The notes: generated by a model from the sequence alone, not told the origin. Positions 1 to 5,971 are shown, counted from the first letter of the stretch. The stretch is 7,557 nt of DNA from Chloroflexota bacterium (GCA_026705105.1 JAPPBK010000309.1:1-7557); one strand, 5' to 3'. Made by a program: numbers and translations.

Positions 1-1
1 G

Positions 2-30
2 TTGTAATCGTTTTGGGAATAGATTATATC
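2..30 (+). promoter_or_regulatory. candidate sigma-70 promoter of higBA
   Basis: A TTGTAA box at 2-7 and a TATATC box at 25-30 are separated by 17 bases, the usual sigma-70 spacing; each matches consensus at four of six positions. The segment is clearly AT-richer than the genes around it. A start point 6-8 bases after the -10 box would fall at about 36-38, on the GTG start codon of higB. The window begins at base 1, so a stronger promoter further upstream cannot be excluded. Confidence 0.4.
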
Positions 31-35
31 TGACC

Positions 36-329
36 GTGCGGATCATCGCCAAGAGAACGCTCCGGGAGTTCTGGGCGCTGCATGCGAATGCCGAGGAACC
101 GTTGCTCGCCTGGTATCGCGAGGTTCTGAAGGAGGACTGGGATACGCCGGCAAAGGTTAAGGAGAAGTACCGCAACGCCAGCATCGTTGGCGGCAACCGC
201 GTGGTCTTCAACATCAAGGGTAACGACTACCGGCTCGTGGTGAGGATCAGCTACCCGGCACGTATCGTCTACGTGCGTTTCGTCGGCACCCACGCCGAGT
301 ACGACGCCATAGACGTCGAGGAGGTGTGA
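36..329 (+). CDS. higB: HigB-family type II toxin (mRNA interferase)
   Basis: This 97-residue protein reads as a complete HigB toxin (HigB_toxin family, RelE-like fold). Known members are ribosome-dependent endoribonucleases that cut mRNA and are neutralised by the HigA antitoxin. The N-terminus (MRIIAKRTLREFW), the middle segment around residues 46-70 (NASIVGGNRVVFNIKGNDYRL) and the end (VRFVGTHAEYDAID) match the family pattern, including the conserved Lys/Arg-rich strands and the late His-x-x-Tyr. Length is typical (about 95-105). The GTG start gives the expected N-terminus, yet no Shine-Dalgarno sequence precedes it and a promoter -10 box ends six bases upstream, so translation may be leaderless. 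One base separates its TGA stop from the antitoxin ATG, so the pair is a toxin-first operon, as usual for higBA. No truncation or missing motif is visible. Confidence 0.92.
   Translation: MRIIAKRTLREFWALHANAEEPLLAWYREVLKEDWDTPAKVKEKYRNASIVGGNRVVFNIKGNDYRLVVRISYPARIVYVRFVGTHAEYDAIDVEEV
318..326 (+). promoter_or_regulatory. strong ribosome binding site of the higA-like antitoxin
   Basis: GAGGAGGTG lies in the last codons of higB, four bases before the antitoxin ATG at 331. It decides that start. Its strength contrasts with the absence of any such site before higB and would favour antitoxin excess from the shared transcript. Confidence 0.75.
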
Positions 330-330
330 G

Positions 331-1557
331 ATGGCCGACGGCAAGGTCAAGCCGATCCGGACCGAGAAGGATTACGAGGTCGCTCTTGCGCGGATCGACG
401 CGCTGATGGACTCGGAGCCCGGCAGCGCTGAGTTCGATGAGCTCGACGTTCTGACCGATCTCGTCGAACTCTACGAGAGCAAGCACGAGCCGATGGGCTA
501 TCCCAGCCCGGTGGCCGCGATCGAGTTCCGCATGGAACAAGGGAAGCTGAGCCCGCGCGATCTGATCCCGTTCATCGGGAGCCGCGCAAAGGTTTCGGAG
601 GTTCTCTCCGGCAAGCGCGCGATCACCATGCCGATGGCGCGCGCGCTCCACGAGCACCTCGGGATTTCCGCGGACGTGCTGCTGCGCAAGCCGGGAGTCG
701 CACTCGAGGATCCGCTATCCGACATGGAATGGAGCCGGTTCCCCGTTACGGCGATGGCGAAGCTGGGCTGGATTCCAGACGGACCAGAGCTTGTGGGGCG
801 CTCTGAAGAGATCATCCGTGACCTGATCGTTCGTGCGGGCGGACGGGACGTTGCCGGTGCCGCGCTCTACCGCAAGAACGGCCCCGTTCGCGCGAACGCC
901 AAGATGGATCCCTATGCATTGAAGGCGTGGTGCTGGCAGGTCCTGGCGAAAGCGAACGAGGACCGGCCGAAAGCGGATTACCAGCGCGGCACGGTCACTC
1001 TGGACTTTCTCAAGAGGGTGGCGCGGCTGAGCTGGTCCGAGGGCGGCCCGCGGCTCGCCAGAGAATTTCTGGCCAAGCACGGGATCCCGCTCGTGATCGT
1101 GCAGCATCTGCCGAAGACATATCTCGACGGAGCGGCAATGCGGCTTGGCGATGGACGGCCGGTGGTCGGGCTGACCCTGCGCTACGACCGCATCGACAAT
1201 TTCTGGTTCTGCCTGTTGCACGAGCTGGCCCATGTTGGCCGGCACCTGGACACCGACAGGGGCAATGCCTTCGTCGATGACATGACCCTCCGCAAAGTGG
1301 CGGGGGAACGGGAAGATCCGAGAGAGAAGCAGGCGGACGATTGGGCGGAAGAGGCCCTCATCCCCAAGGCAGCCTGGGAGGCGAGCGCCGTGAAGGACCA
1401 TCCGACGCCCATGGCCGTCATGAATCTGGCCAATGCGCTCGAGATTCATCCGGCAATTGTCGCGGGTAGGGTCCGGTACCAACAGCAGAACTACCGGCTG
1501 CTGTCACAATTCGTCGGCACCGGCGAGGTCCGGCGGCTGTTCGGCACCGCGGCGTGA
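331..1557 (+). CDS. HigA-like antitoxin with HTH and ImmA/IrrE metallopeptidase domain
   Basis: A 408-residue two-domain protein. Residues about 60-118 form a HigA-type (XRE) helix-turn-helix: SPRDL, then SRAKVSEVLSGKRAITMPMARALHEHLGIS. The C-terminal half is an ImmA/IrrE (DUF955-like) zinc peptidase: HELAH at 297-301 is the HExxH motif, and EKQADDWAEEALIP at about 332-345 supplies the likely third zinc ligand, Glu332. Ordinary HigA antitoxins have only about 100-130 residues, so this is a HigA-like N-terminus joined to a peptidase. By family knowledge the N-terminal part should bind HigB and the operator, repressing the operon; ImmA relatives cleave repressors. That this peptidase cleaves its own HTH, HigB or another target is inference. 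The start is fixed by a strong ribosome binding site and the one-base gap after higB. All key residues are present, so it looks functional. Confidence 0.88.
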   Translation: MADGKVKPIRTEKDYEVALARIDALMDSEPGSAEFDELDVLTDLVELYESKHEPMGYPSPVAAIEFRMEQGKLSPRDLIPFIGSRAKVSEVLSGKRAITMPMARALHEHLGISADVLLRKPGVALEDPLSDMEWSRFPVTAMAKLGWIPDGPELVGRSEEIIRDLIVRAGGRDVAGAALYRKNGPVRANAKMDPYALKAWCWQVLAKANEDRPKADYQRGTVTLDFLKRVARLSWSEGGPRLAREFLAKHGIPLVIVQHLPKTYLDGAAMRLGDGRPVVGLTLRYDRIDNFWFCLLHELAHVGRHLDTDRGNAFVDDMTLRKVAGEREDPREKQADDWAEEALIPKAAWEASAVKDHPTPMAVMNLANALEIHPAIVAGRVRYQQQNYRLLSQFVGTGEVRRLFGTAA

Positions 1558-1573
1558 GGTAACGGTTGGATGA

Positions 1574-1723
1574 ACAAAGCGACGATACACGGGGTACGGC
1601 ATGCCGCTGACGAACACCCAACTCCGGTACATTGCGGCGACCGCCGCCGCCAACGCCATGATGGTGGCGACGCGGGATGTCGCGCCGTTTGAGGCGGTCG
1701 GCCTGAAGACCGTGAAGCCCTGG
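1574..1723 (+). pseudogene. C-terminal remnant of a PIN-domain (VapC/FitB-like) toxin
   Basis: The frame starting just after a TGA at 1571-1573 encodes a stretch ending MPLTNTQLRYIAATAAAN, then MMVATRDVAPFEAVGLKTVKPW. This is the recognisable tail of VapC/FitB-like PIN ribonucleases, whose usual wording is IAATA..., VTRNVRDFE..., NPW. The N-terminal two thirds, with the first catalytic Asp, are missing; the region begins only 16 bases after the higA stop. The conserved Asp of the NVRDF motif appears replaced by Pro (VAPF), and no stop follows the usual C-terminus: the frame runs on without homology to 2017. It is therefore a 5'-truncated, decayed gene with no activity expected. It may mark an old junction formed when higBA arrived or when a deletion fused two TA loci. 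Confidence 0.65.
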
Positions 1724-2243
1724 ACGGCATACGATCAGACCGACTGCCCATCGCCGTACGCGGCGGATGCGCGTCGACCGTACCGCAGGCCACGCAGTTC
1801 CGGCCAGTTGACACGTCCCGCACCTCGAAGCTGCGCGCGCCGGCGAGCGGCTTGTGATCCGCGCTGTCCTCGCTACCCGAGGCGAGGCTCAATCAGCGTC
1901 CATGCCACCCGCACGCCCTCGCCGATCGTCCCCGCGTCTGCCGACCACGGCTCCCGCGAACTGCCGGGTTGTCGCTGGACGACTCCCAGACCTGCCTGTG
2001 CTTGGAGGCGCGCTTGACGATGAGCCCGCCGTTCGTACGCGTCAGTTGATCCAGCGCCCCCGCCGAGCTTGGCGATTGCGTTCGAACGGAGCAACCGTCG
2101 GGAAGGGTAGGTTCTGCGGAGTTGCCGCTTTCGCCCAGCAAGCGGGAGCTTCGCACGACCCTGCCTGCCACATCGACCGCTTCCACGCCGCTACCGGAGG
2201 GCCTCCGGCATCAGGACTCTCCGCGCGGCCTTGCCGGCTGGCG
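1724..2243. other. gene-free stretch between the toxin remnant and the broken vapC
   Basis: About 520 bases with open frames on both strands, as expected at this GC content, but none with a recognisable domain, a ribosome binding site or consistent codon use. Minus-strand frames around 1890-2190 read as Arg/Ser/Gly-rich protein that I cannot match. It may be decayed coding DNA. I see no terminator, transfer RNA or insertion-sequence end. Confidence 0.4.
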
Positions 2244-2666
2244 TCACTCTCCGGCCCACGGATCGACGACCGCCGCACCTGTGGCCTTGAAGTCGGCCAC
2301 GTTCCCCGTCACCACCGTCATTCCATCCACCATGGCGGTGGCGGCGATCGGAGCGTCCCGTTCAGCCGGCGAGTCCGGAACATGCAGCCGAGCACATTTC
2401 AGGGCGACAGCCGAGTCGACGGACAGCGTACGCTCCAGGAACTCCGGCAGCACATATCGGTACATCCATGTCCGTAGCCGTTCCCCCTGCCCGGCATCGC
2501 GCCGTTCGGTGCGCAGGATGCCGATCTCCAGCTCCATCAGGGTCAGCGCCTATATGAAAAAGCTCGCCGCGTCCCTCCCAGAGACCCGTGCGACCACGCG
2601 CGCTGCGGCCTTGCCGTCGCCAAGCTTGCGCAACTCGGAGATGACATTCGAGTCAAGCAGGAACAT
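2244..2666 (-). pseudogene. VapC (PIN-domain) toxin interrupted by an amber stop
   Basis: Read from ATG at 2666, the frame encodes a whole FitB-like VapC of 140 codons: MFLLDSNVISELRKL with the first catalytic Asp at residue 5, a middle part LMELEIGIL with the conserved Glu region, and an end reading ERDAPIAATAM, VVTGNVADF and VVDPW with the late acidic residues. A TAG at 2552-2550 replaces codon 39, in the conserved stretch SFFI-stop-ALTLMELEIG where the family usually has Ser; a single C-to-A change in TCG would explain it. The product would be 38 residues, with no PIN fold. Restart at Met 2537 would lack the first Asp. Active relatives are Mg-dependent ribonucleases that cut tRNA or rRNA. 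The rest of the frame is undamaged, so the mutation looks recent, unless it is an assembly error or is read through. The start overlaps the antitoxin stop (TGATG). Confidence 0.85.
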
Positions 2667-2920
2667 CAGGAAAGGTCGGACTGAGGCGATGAGAGGCGGA
2701 CGCGTGGCGGGTCAAAGTCGATGTCGGCCAGACCCGCCATGGTCAGCCGCTCCACCAAGCTGCGGCCCTGTCCCACGAGCCGCCGGTAGTCCTCGATGCT
2801 CAGGAGCACGTGCGCAGGCAGGCCGCGGTAGGTGATGAAGACTGGTCCAGATTTCGCAGCTTTCTTGGCCCGTCCAACATCTTGGTTCAGCTCGCGGCTT
2901 GTAACGGTCGTGACAGTCAT
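2666..2920 (-). CDS. Phd/YefM-family antitoxin
   Basis: An 84-residue antitoxin of the Phd/YefM family. The N-terminal DNA-binding and dimerisation part reads VTSRELNQDVGRAKKAAKSG, then PVFITYRGLPAHVLLSIEDYRRL, which is the family core. The tail ADIDFDPPRVRLSSPQSDLS resembles the extended segment that covers the active site of a VapC partner. Its TGA overlaps by one base the ATG of the broken vapC, so the two form an antitoxin-first operon, and it should repress its own promoter. I chose ATG 2920 because the family homology begins there and a possible operator lies at 2947-2956; an ATG at 2974 would add 18 unrelated residues and place the operator inside the gene. A weak GGGGA lies before 2920. 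It looks intact, so the locus is now probably an antitoxin without an active cognate toxin. Confidence 0.87.
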   Translation of the reverse strand: MTVTTVTSRELNQDVGRAKKAAKSGPVFITYRGLPAHVLLSIEDYRRLVGQGRSLVERLTMAGLADIDFDPPRVRLSSPQSDLS

Positions 2921-2946
2921 GGCTCGTCCCCGAGGATTGGTAGTCC

Positions 2947-2956
2947 TGTAACTACA
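2947..2956. promoter_or_regulatory. candidate operator of the phd-vapC locus
   Basis: TGTAACTACA is an inverted repeat with TGTA and TACA arms around two central bases, 27-36 bases before the antitoxin start. Phd/YefM proteins are known to bind short TGTACA-type palindromes in their own promoters, so an operator is plausible. A larger GTAGT...ACTAC symmetry (2940-2955) overlaps it. I see no good -35/-10 pair here. Confidence 0.35.
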
Positions 2957-3051
2957 TGTCCCGACGGCATGCAACCACGTGAAGCCGCTGTCAGTCCGGA
3001 GCCTCCTCTAGGGCCCCGCCTGTCTTGAAGGACACCGTTCCCGACAAACCG

Positions 3052-3381
3052 ATGGCGGCGGCTCGCCGATGCACGTGTTTTCGGCCAGGCCAGCAGGCTC
3101 TTCGTCACAATCTGCCGAAGCCCACGACGGCGAAACGTGACTCCACATTACGTGAGCGCGGTCTTGACATGGCGGACGCCGTTGACGCTCTCAATGGCCC
3201 CACCATCACCATCGAAGACGACCGCCGGGACTACGGCGAGATTCAGTACATCACGATCAGCTTGCTTGCCGATCGCATGGTTCTCCTGGCGTGGACACCG
3301 CGCGAGGGCGCCCACCGCATTATCAGCACGAGAAAGGCCAACCACCGTGAACGAGCACTCCACGAGCGCCGGCTCCGATGA
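3052..3381 (+). pseudogene. BrnT-like toxin with an abnormal N-terminus
   Basis: The C-terminal two thirds are clearly BrnT, a RelE-fold ribonuclease toxin: AKRDSTLRERGLDMADAV from about 3130, then IEDDRRDYGEIQYITISLLA and HRIISTRKANHRERALHE. Intact BrnT proteins of about 90 residues begin directly with a short strand (M-x-I-x-[FY]-D-P) before the KRD..L..RGLDF helix. Here that strand is missing, and codons upstream (RRCTCFRPGQQALRHNLPKP) match nothing. Possible starts are TTG 3025, ATG 3052 and ATG 3169; none has a ribosome binding site, and 3169 would remove the first helix. The C-terminus overlaps the brnA start (GTG 3347), the normal operon order. The next gene, its antitoxin, is interrupted, so a live toxin would be dangerous; loss of the BrnT N-terminus would explain survival. 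It could still be a divergent working protein. Confidence 0.62.
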
Positions 3382-3595
3382 CGACCTGCCCGGCCTCAGC
3401 GTGCCCGAATGGCAGGCAAAATTCGCCAGGGCCCCGGTGCGACGCGGGCGGCAGAAGGCGGACGTGACCTAGGTCTCGACCACGCTCCGCCTCGACCCCG
3501 ACGTCATCGCCGCCTTTCGCGCCGGCGGCGCCGGCGGCGCCGGCTGGCAAAGCCGCATCAATGACGCGCTTCGCAAGGCCGCCGGCCTGCCGTGA
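3347..3595 (+). pseudogene. BrnA-like antitoxin interrupted by an amber stop
   Basis: From GTG 3347, overlapping the brnT end by 35 bases, the frame reads SDDDLPGLSVPEW, RRGRQKADVT, a TAG at 3470-3472, then VSTTLRLDPDVIAAF and GWQSRINDALRKAAG, ending at TGA 3593-3595. This is a BrnA antitoxin of 82 codons with one nonsense codon. The C-terminal part is the ribbon-helix-helix region that in the family binds DNA and represses the operon; the 41-residue product made before the stop would lack it. Relatives usually have Lys or Gln at the stop position, so AAG-to-TAG or CAG-to-TAG explains it. A second oddity is AFRAGGAGGAGWQ, where relatives have a shorter loop, encoded by a duplicated 9-base unit. 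Frame and wording are otherwise preserved, so the damage is recent, or readthrough occurs. Confidence 0.78.
3521..3538 (+). repeat. tandem 9-base duplication inside brnA
   Basis: GCCGGCGGC occurs twice in tandem (3521-3529 and 3530-3538) and starts a third time at 3539. It adds Gly-Gly-Ala units between the strand and helix of the ribbon-helix-helix region and keeps the frame. Replication slippage on this GC-rich unit is the simple explanation. Confidence 0.6.
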
Positions 3596-3645
3596 GCGCG
3601 GAACTCAAATGCCACACCTGTTGGCTCCGCCGACCACCATGAGGT

Positions 3646-3671
3646 AAGGCCGCGCGGCGGTAAGCGGCCTT
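3646..3671 (+). terminator. hairpin behind the brnTA locus
   Basis: AAGGCCGC (3646-3653) and GCGGCCTT (3664-3671) form a perfect 8-base stem with a 10-base loop, 50 bases after the brnA stop. Only CGTT follows rather than a true T-run, so it is at best a weak intrinsic terminator. Confidence 0.35.
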
Positions 3672-3782
3672 CGTTGGATCTGCACGGGAAGGAGCGTTCA
3701 GTTCAGCCGACACCAGTGAGCCGTGCAACGGATCAGTAGCTGGCAGTGTGAGCGGTCAGCTATTCGGCATAGGTTCCAATGG

Positions 3783-4043
3783 TCACCGGTTGAGGCGCCG
3801 GGCTACCTCACTGGCCTCCAGTTCATCGACAAGCTCATTGAACCGGTCAACGTCGACGCCCGGTCGGAAGCCGAACGCATGCGGTTCCACATTGAAGCGA
3901 GGGAGCCGCGCCGGCTTGCCCAGGCTTCCCAGACCGACGCGCAACGCATCGTTGACGACGGCCTTCATGCTCCTGTTTGTGCGCCGTTTCTCGCGTCAGA
4001 TGAGCAACTCTACGTCGGCGTCAATGGTCAGTGTAATGCGCAT
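3783..4043 (-). pseudogene. orphan VapB-like antitoxin with an opal stop
   Basis: From ATG 4043 the frame reads MRITLTIDADVELLI, a TGA at 3998-3996, then REKRRTNRSMKAVVNDALRV, and ends FNELVDELEASEVARRLNR. The opening beta-strand and the MKAVVNDALR helix are the ribbon-helix-helix wording of VapB antitoxins, close to the intact VapB at 7092-7361 (MRTTLTIEDG, FKAVVNEALRAGL). The stop sits where relatives often have Arg or Glu, so CGA-to-TGA is a likely cause. The full frame would give 86 residues; the 15-residue product cannot fold. Restart at Met 3968 would give 61 residues without the DNA-binding strand, perhaps still able to neutralise a toxin. No VapC follows on the minus strand below 3783, so the toxin has been lost. 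No good promoter is visible, although a TTGACA lies upstream at 4117-4112. Confidence 0.78.
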
Positions 4044-4368
4044 GGCCGGCATCGTGGTGCGGACGCCCGCTGCGGTCAAGATGCTTCCGATTGCTGACAA
4101 GGTTCGCAGATTGTCAAGTTCGGCTGCCTGACGAGGTGTCGCGAGCGTCCATTCGTAACGAGCCTTCCCGGTCGCAAAGGCGGATTCGAGCCATCCACAG
4201 CCCGACCTCGCGTTGCCGCTGGGCGCACATTGACCAAGTGTCCGGCGCGGGCATCGTGAGGTTCTCACACGACGCCCGTCGCCACGACGCGCTTGGGCGA
4301 AACCGCCGGAACCGGCGAGCGGTCCCGCGGACGGCGCTTGCACTGGCCCGGTGCGGCTCTACCCTTGT
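4044..4368. other. region upstream of infC without a clear gene
   Basis: About 325 bases between the broken vapB and the infC leader. A minus-strand frame contains KARYEWTLATPRQAAELDNL and a little more before running into the vapB start; I do not recognise it and see no start signal. The thrS gene that often precedes infC in bacteria is absent. A promoter for infC must lie here or at 4300-4370, but I see no convincing -35/-10 pair. Confidence 0.4.
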
Positions 4369-4431
4369 GGGCGAAGCCCGATTGTCGGGCGCAGGAGGAG
4401 AGTACGCTTGCGGAGACAAACTAATCGCTAG
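4369..4431 (+). promoter_or_regulatory. infC leader with competing hairpins, mini-ORF and start site
   Basis: GGGC (4369-4372) can pair with GCCC (4376-4379) around a GAA loop; the same GCCC, extended to GCCCGA (4376-4381), can instead pair perfectly with TCGGGC (4385-4390). The two hairpins exclude each other. Immediately after comes AGGAGGAG (4393-4400) and, seven bases on, a TTG-started reading frame of seven codons (4408-4431) that overlaps the infC start out of frame. A GGAG at 4412-4415 stands eight bases before the ATC start of infC. That the parts regulate infC is inference. Confidence 0.4.
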
Positions 4432-5167
4432 GGGCCCCGCGCGGCCGGTCGCACCGACACGCCGAGGGCCGCGGATCAATCAGGAAATCAGGATTGATCC
4501 AGTTCGTCTGATCGACTTCGATGGAACCATGGTGGGCGTCGTCCCGCTCGAAGAGGGACTCGCACGCGCCGAGGACGCCGGGCTCGACCTCGTGGAGGTG
4601 TCGCCCAATGCGTCCCCCCCGGTCTGCAAGATTCTCGACTACGGCAAGTACCGTTACCGGGACCAGCGGAAGGCGCGGGAAGCCAAGAAACGGCAGCGCA
4701 CGTTCGAGGTCAAGGAAGTCAAGATCAGGCCCAATATCGACGGTCACGACTACGCCGTGAAGATGCGGTCGATCACCAAGTTTCTCGACTACGGCAACAA
4801 GGTAAAGGTCACCCTCCGTTTCCGCGGACGCGAACTTGCGCACCAGGAACTCGGCGCGCAGGTGCTCGAGCGCATCCGCGGTGAACTGTCCGAACGGGTA
4901 CGGATCGAACAGATGCCGTCGATGGACGGTCGCCAGATGGTGATGGTGGTTGCTCCCGTCCAGGGCCTCGGCCACGCAACTCAGGCGGTGGAGGCTTCCA
5001 TCGCGGCGCGGCAGCGGACGCCCGACAGCATCGCTCCGTCAGCGGCAGCGCCGGAAAGCACGCCCGCCCCGCCGGAACCCGAGCCGACAGAGGTGGAAGC
5101 CGAGGAGCCGCTTCAGGCGCCACCACCCGACGACGAAGCCCCTCTCGCGGCGGCATCGGAGACCTGA
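4424..5167 (+). CDS. infC: translation initiation factor IF-3
   Basis: IF-3 binds the 30S subunit, keeps 50S from joining early and checks the start codon. The N-domain begins at GPRINQEIR, continues through EDAGLDLVEVSP, and ends PPVCKILDYGKYRY (about residues 65-78). A basic linker (KAREAKKRQR) leads to the C-domain, EVKEVKIRPNIDGHDYAVKM, VTLRFRGRELAHQELG and QMVMVVAP, complete by residue 180. Residues 181-247 are an unusual Pro/Glu/Ala-rich tail with no domain; IF-3 is normally about 170-200 residues long. No ATG, GTG or TTG fits; ATC at 4424, eight bases after GGAG, gives the family N-terminus (I-A-R-x-P). Rare AUU/AUC/AUA starts are the known device by which IF-3 represses its own mRNA. 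rpmI and rplT, frequent downstream partners, are not here; a hydrolase follows after nine bases. Confidence 0.95.
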   Translation: MARGPARPVAPTRRGPRINQEIRIDPVRLIDFDGTMVGVVPLEEGLARAEDAGLDLVEVSPNASPPVCKILDYGKYRYRDQRKAREAKKRQRTFEVKEVKIRPNIDGHDYAVKMRSITKFLDYGNKVKVTLRFRGRELAHQELGAQVLERIRGELSERVRIEQMPSMDGRQMVMVVAPVQGLGHATQAVEASIAARQRTPDSIAPSAAAPESTPAPPEPEPTEVEAEEPLQAPPPDDEAPLAAASET

Positions 5168-5176
5168 CCGGACGGG

Positions 5177-5971
5177 GTGTCCCCGTCGGCATCCCCTGCC
5201 GTGAACCCCAGCCTCGCCTACCTGACCTCGACCGGCGACGTGCGCATCGCGCATGTGCGCACTGCCGGCTCCGGGCCGGGCGTCGTGTTCCTGGGCGGCT
5301 TCATGTCGGACATGACCGGCACCAAGGCGACCGCACTCGAGGCATGGGCGCGCGACGGGAACCGGGCCTTCGTCCGGTTCGACTATCGCGGTCACGGCGC
5401 CTCGGAGGGATCCTTCGAGGACGGTACGATCGGCACCTGGCTCGGGGACGCGCTGGCCGTGCTAGACGGGGCCACCGAGGGTCCGCAAGTTCTCGTCGGC
5501 TCCAGCATGGGCGGCTGGATCGCCCTGCTTGCCGCGCGCGCGCGACCCGCTCGGGTCGCGGGCCTGCTCGGCATCGCGCCCGCCCCGGATTTCACGCGCC
5601 GCATGTGGCAGGAGGATTTCGGCGATGCCGAACGGGAGGCCATCCAGCGAGACGGGCGCGTGACCGTTCCGTCCGAGTACAGCGAAGACGGGTACGTGAT
5701 TACCCGGAACCTCCTCGAAGAGGCCGAGCAGCACATGCTGCTGGACGCGCCCATCCCGATCCGCTGCCCCGTCCGCTTGCTACACGGCATGCGGGACGAG
5801 GCGGTGCCCTGGGAGACCTCGCTCCGGATCGCCGAACGGCTCGAGACGGACGATGTCGAGGCAACCCTTGTCGCGAGCGGCGACCACCGGCTGTCTGAGC
5901 CGACCGACCTTGAGCGAATGCTCCGCACGCTCGAGGACCTCACAAATGCGGCTTCAGTCCAAGACGGCTGA
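5177..5971 (+). CDS. alpha/beta hydrolase (ABHD10-like serine hydrolase)
   Basis: A 264-residue cytoplasmic alpha/beta-hydrolase without signal peptide or membrane segment. The fold signs are in order: VVFLGGFMSDMTGTKA (oxyanion-hole loop, about 36-51), RFDYRGHGASEG (about 67-78), the nucleophile elbow VGSSMGGW with Ser110, the acid in LLHGMRDEAVPW (Asp207), and the base in SGDHRLSEP (His237). The wording is closest to small carboxylesterase/thioesterase proteins related to ABHD10; the substrate cannot be told. It starts nine bases after infC with no gap for a promoter, so it is probably co-transcribed and may be translationally coupled. The GTG at 5177 has only a weak G-rich sequence before it; GTG 5201 (codon 9) is a reasonable alternative start, since homology begins only around residue 12. 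The gene looks intact. Confidence 0.88.
   Translation: MSPSASPAVNPSLAYLTSTGDVRIAHVRTAGSGPGVVFLGGFMSDMTGTKATALEAWARDGNRAFVRFDYRGHGASEGSFEDGTIGTWLGDALAVLDGATEGPQVLVGSSMGGWIALLAARARPARVAGLLGIAPAPDFTRRMWQEDFGDAEREAIQRDGRVTVPSEYSEDGYVITRNLLEEAEQHMLLDAPIPIRCPVRLLHGMRDEAVPWETSLRIAERLETDDVEATLVASGDHRLSEPTDLERMLRTLEDLTNAASVQDG

Noticed and set aside
715..1482. 255-codon open frame on the minus strand inside the higA-like gene
   Set aside because: Antisense shadow of a clearly coding plus-strand gene; no domain and no ribosome binding site.
4091..4423. Upstream extension of the infC frame
   Set aside because: The 111 extra codons match nothing in IF-3, and the family N-terminus begins at the ATC codon.
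4421..4975. 184-codon minus-strand frame across infC
   Set aside because: Antisense to an unmistakable IF-3; composition is that of a shadow.
5541..5560. 8-base stem with a four-base loop inside the hydrolase gene
   Set aside because: Lies in the middle of a coding region with GC-rich codons; no sign of a regulatory role.
5392..5943. Long open frames on both strands inside the hydrolase gene
   Set aside because: Ser/Arg-rich shadows typical of GC-rich coding DNA; the hydrolase frame has the catalytic triad.
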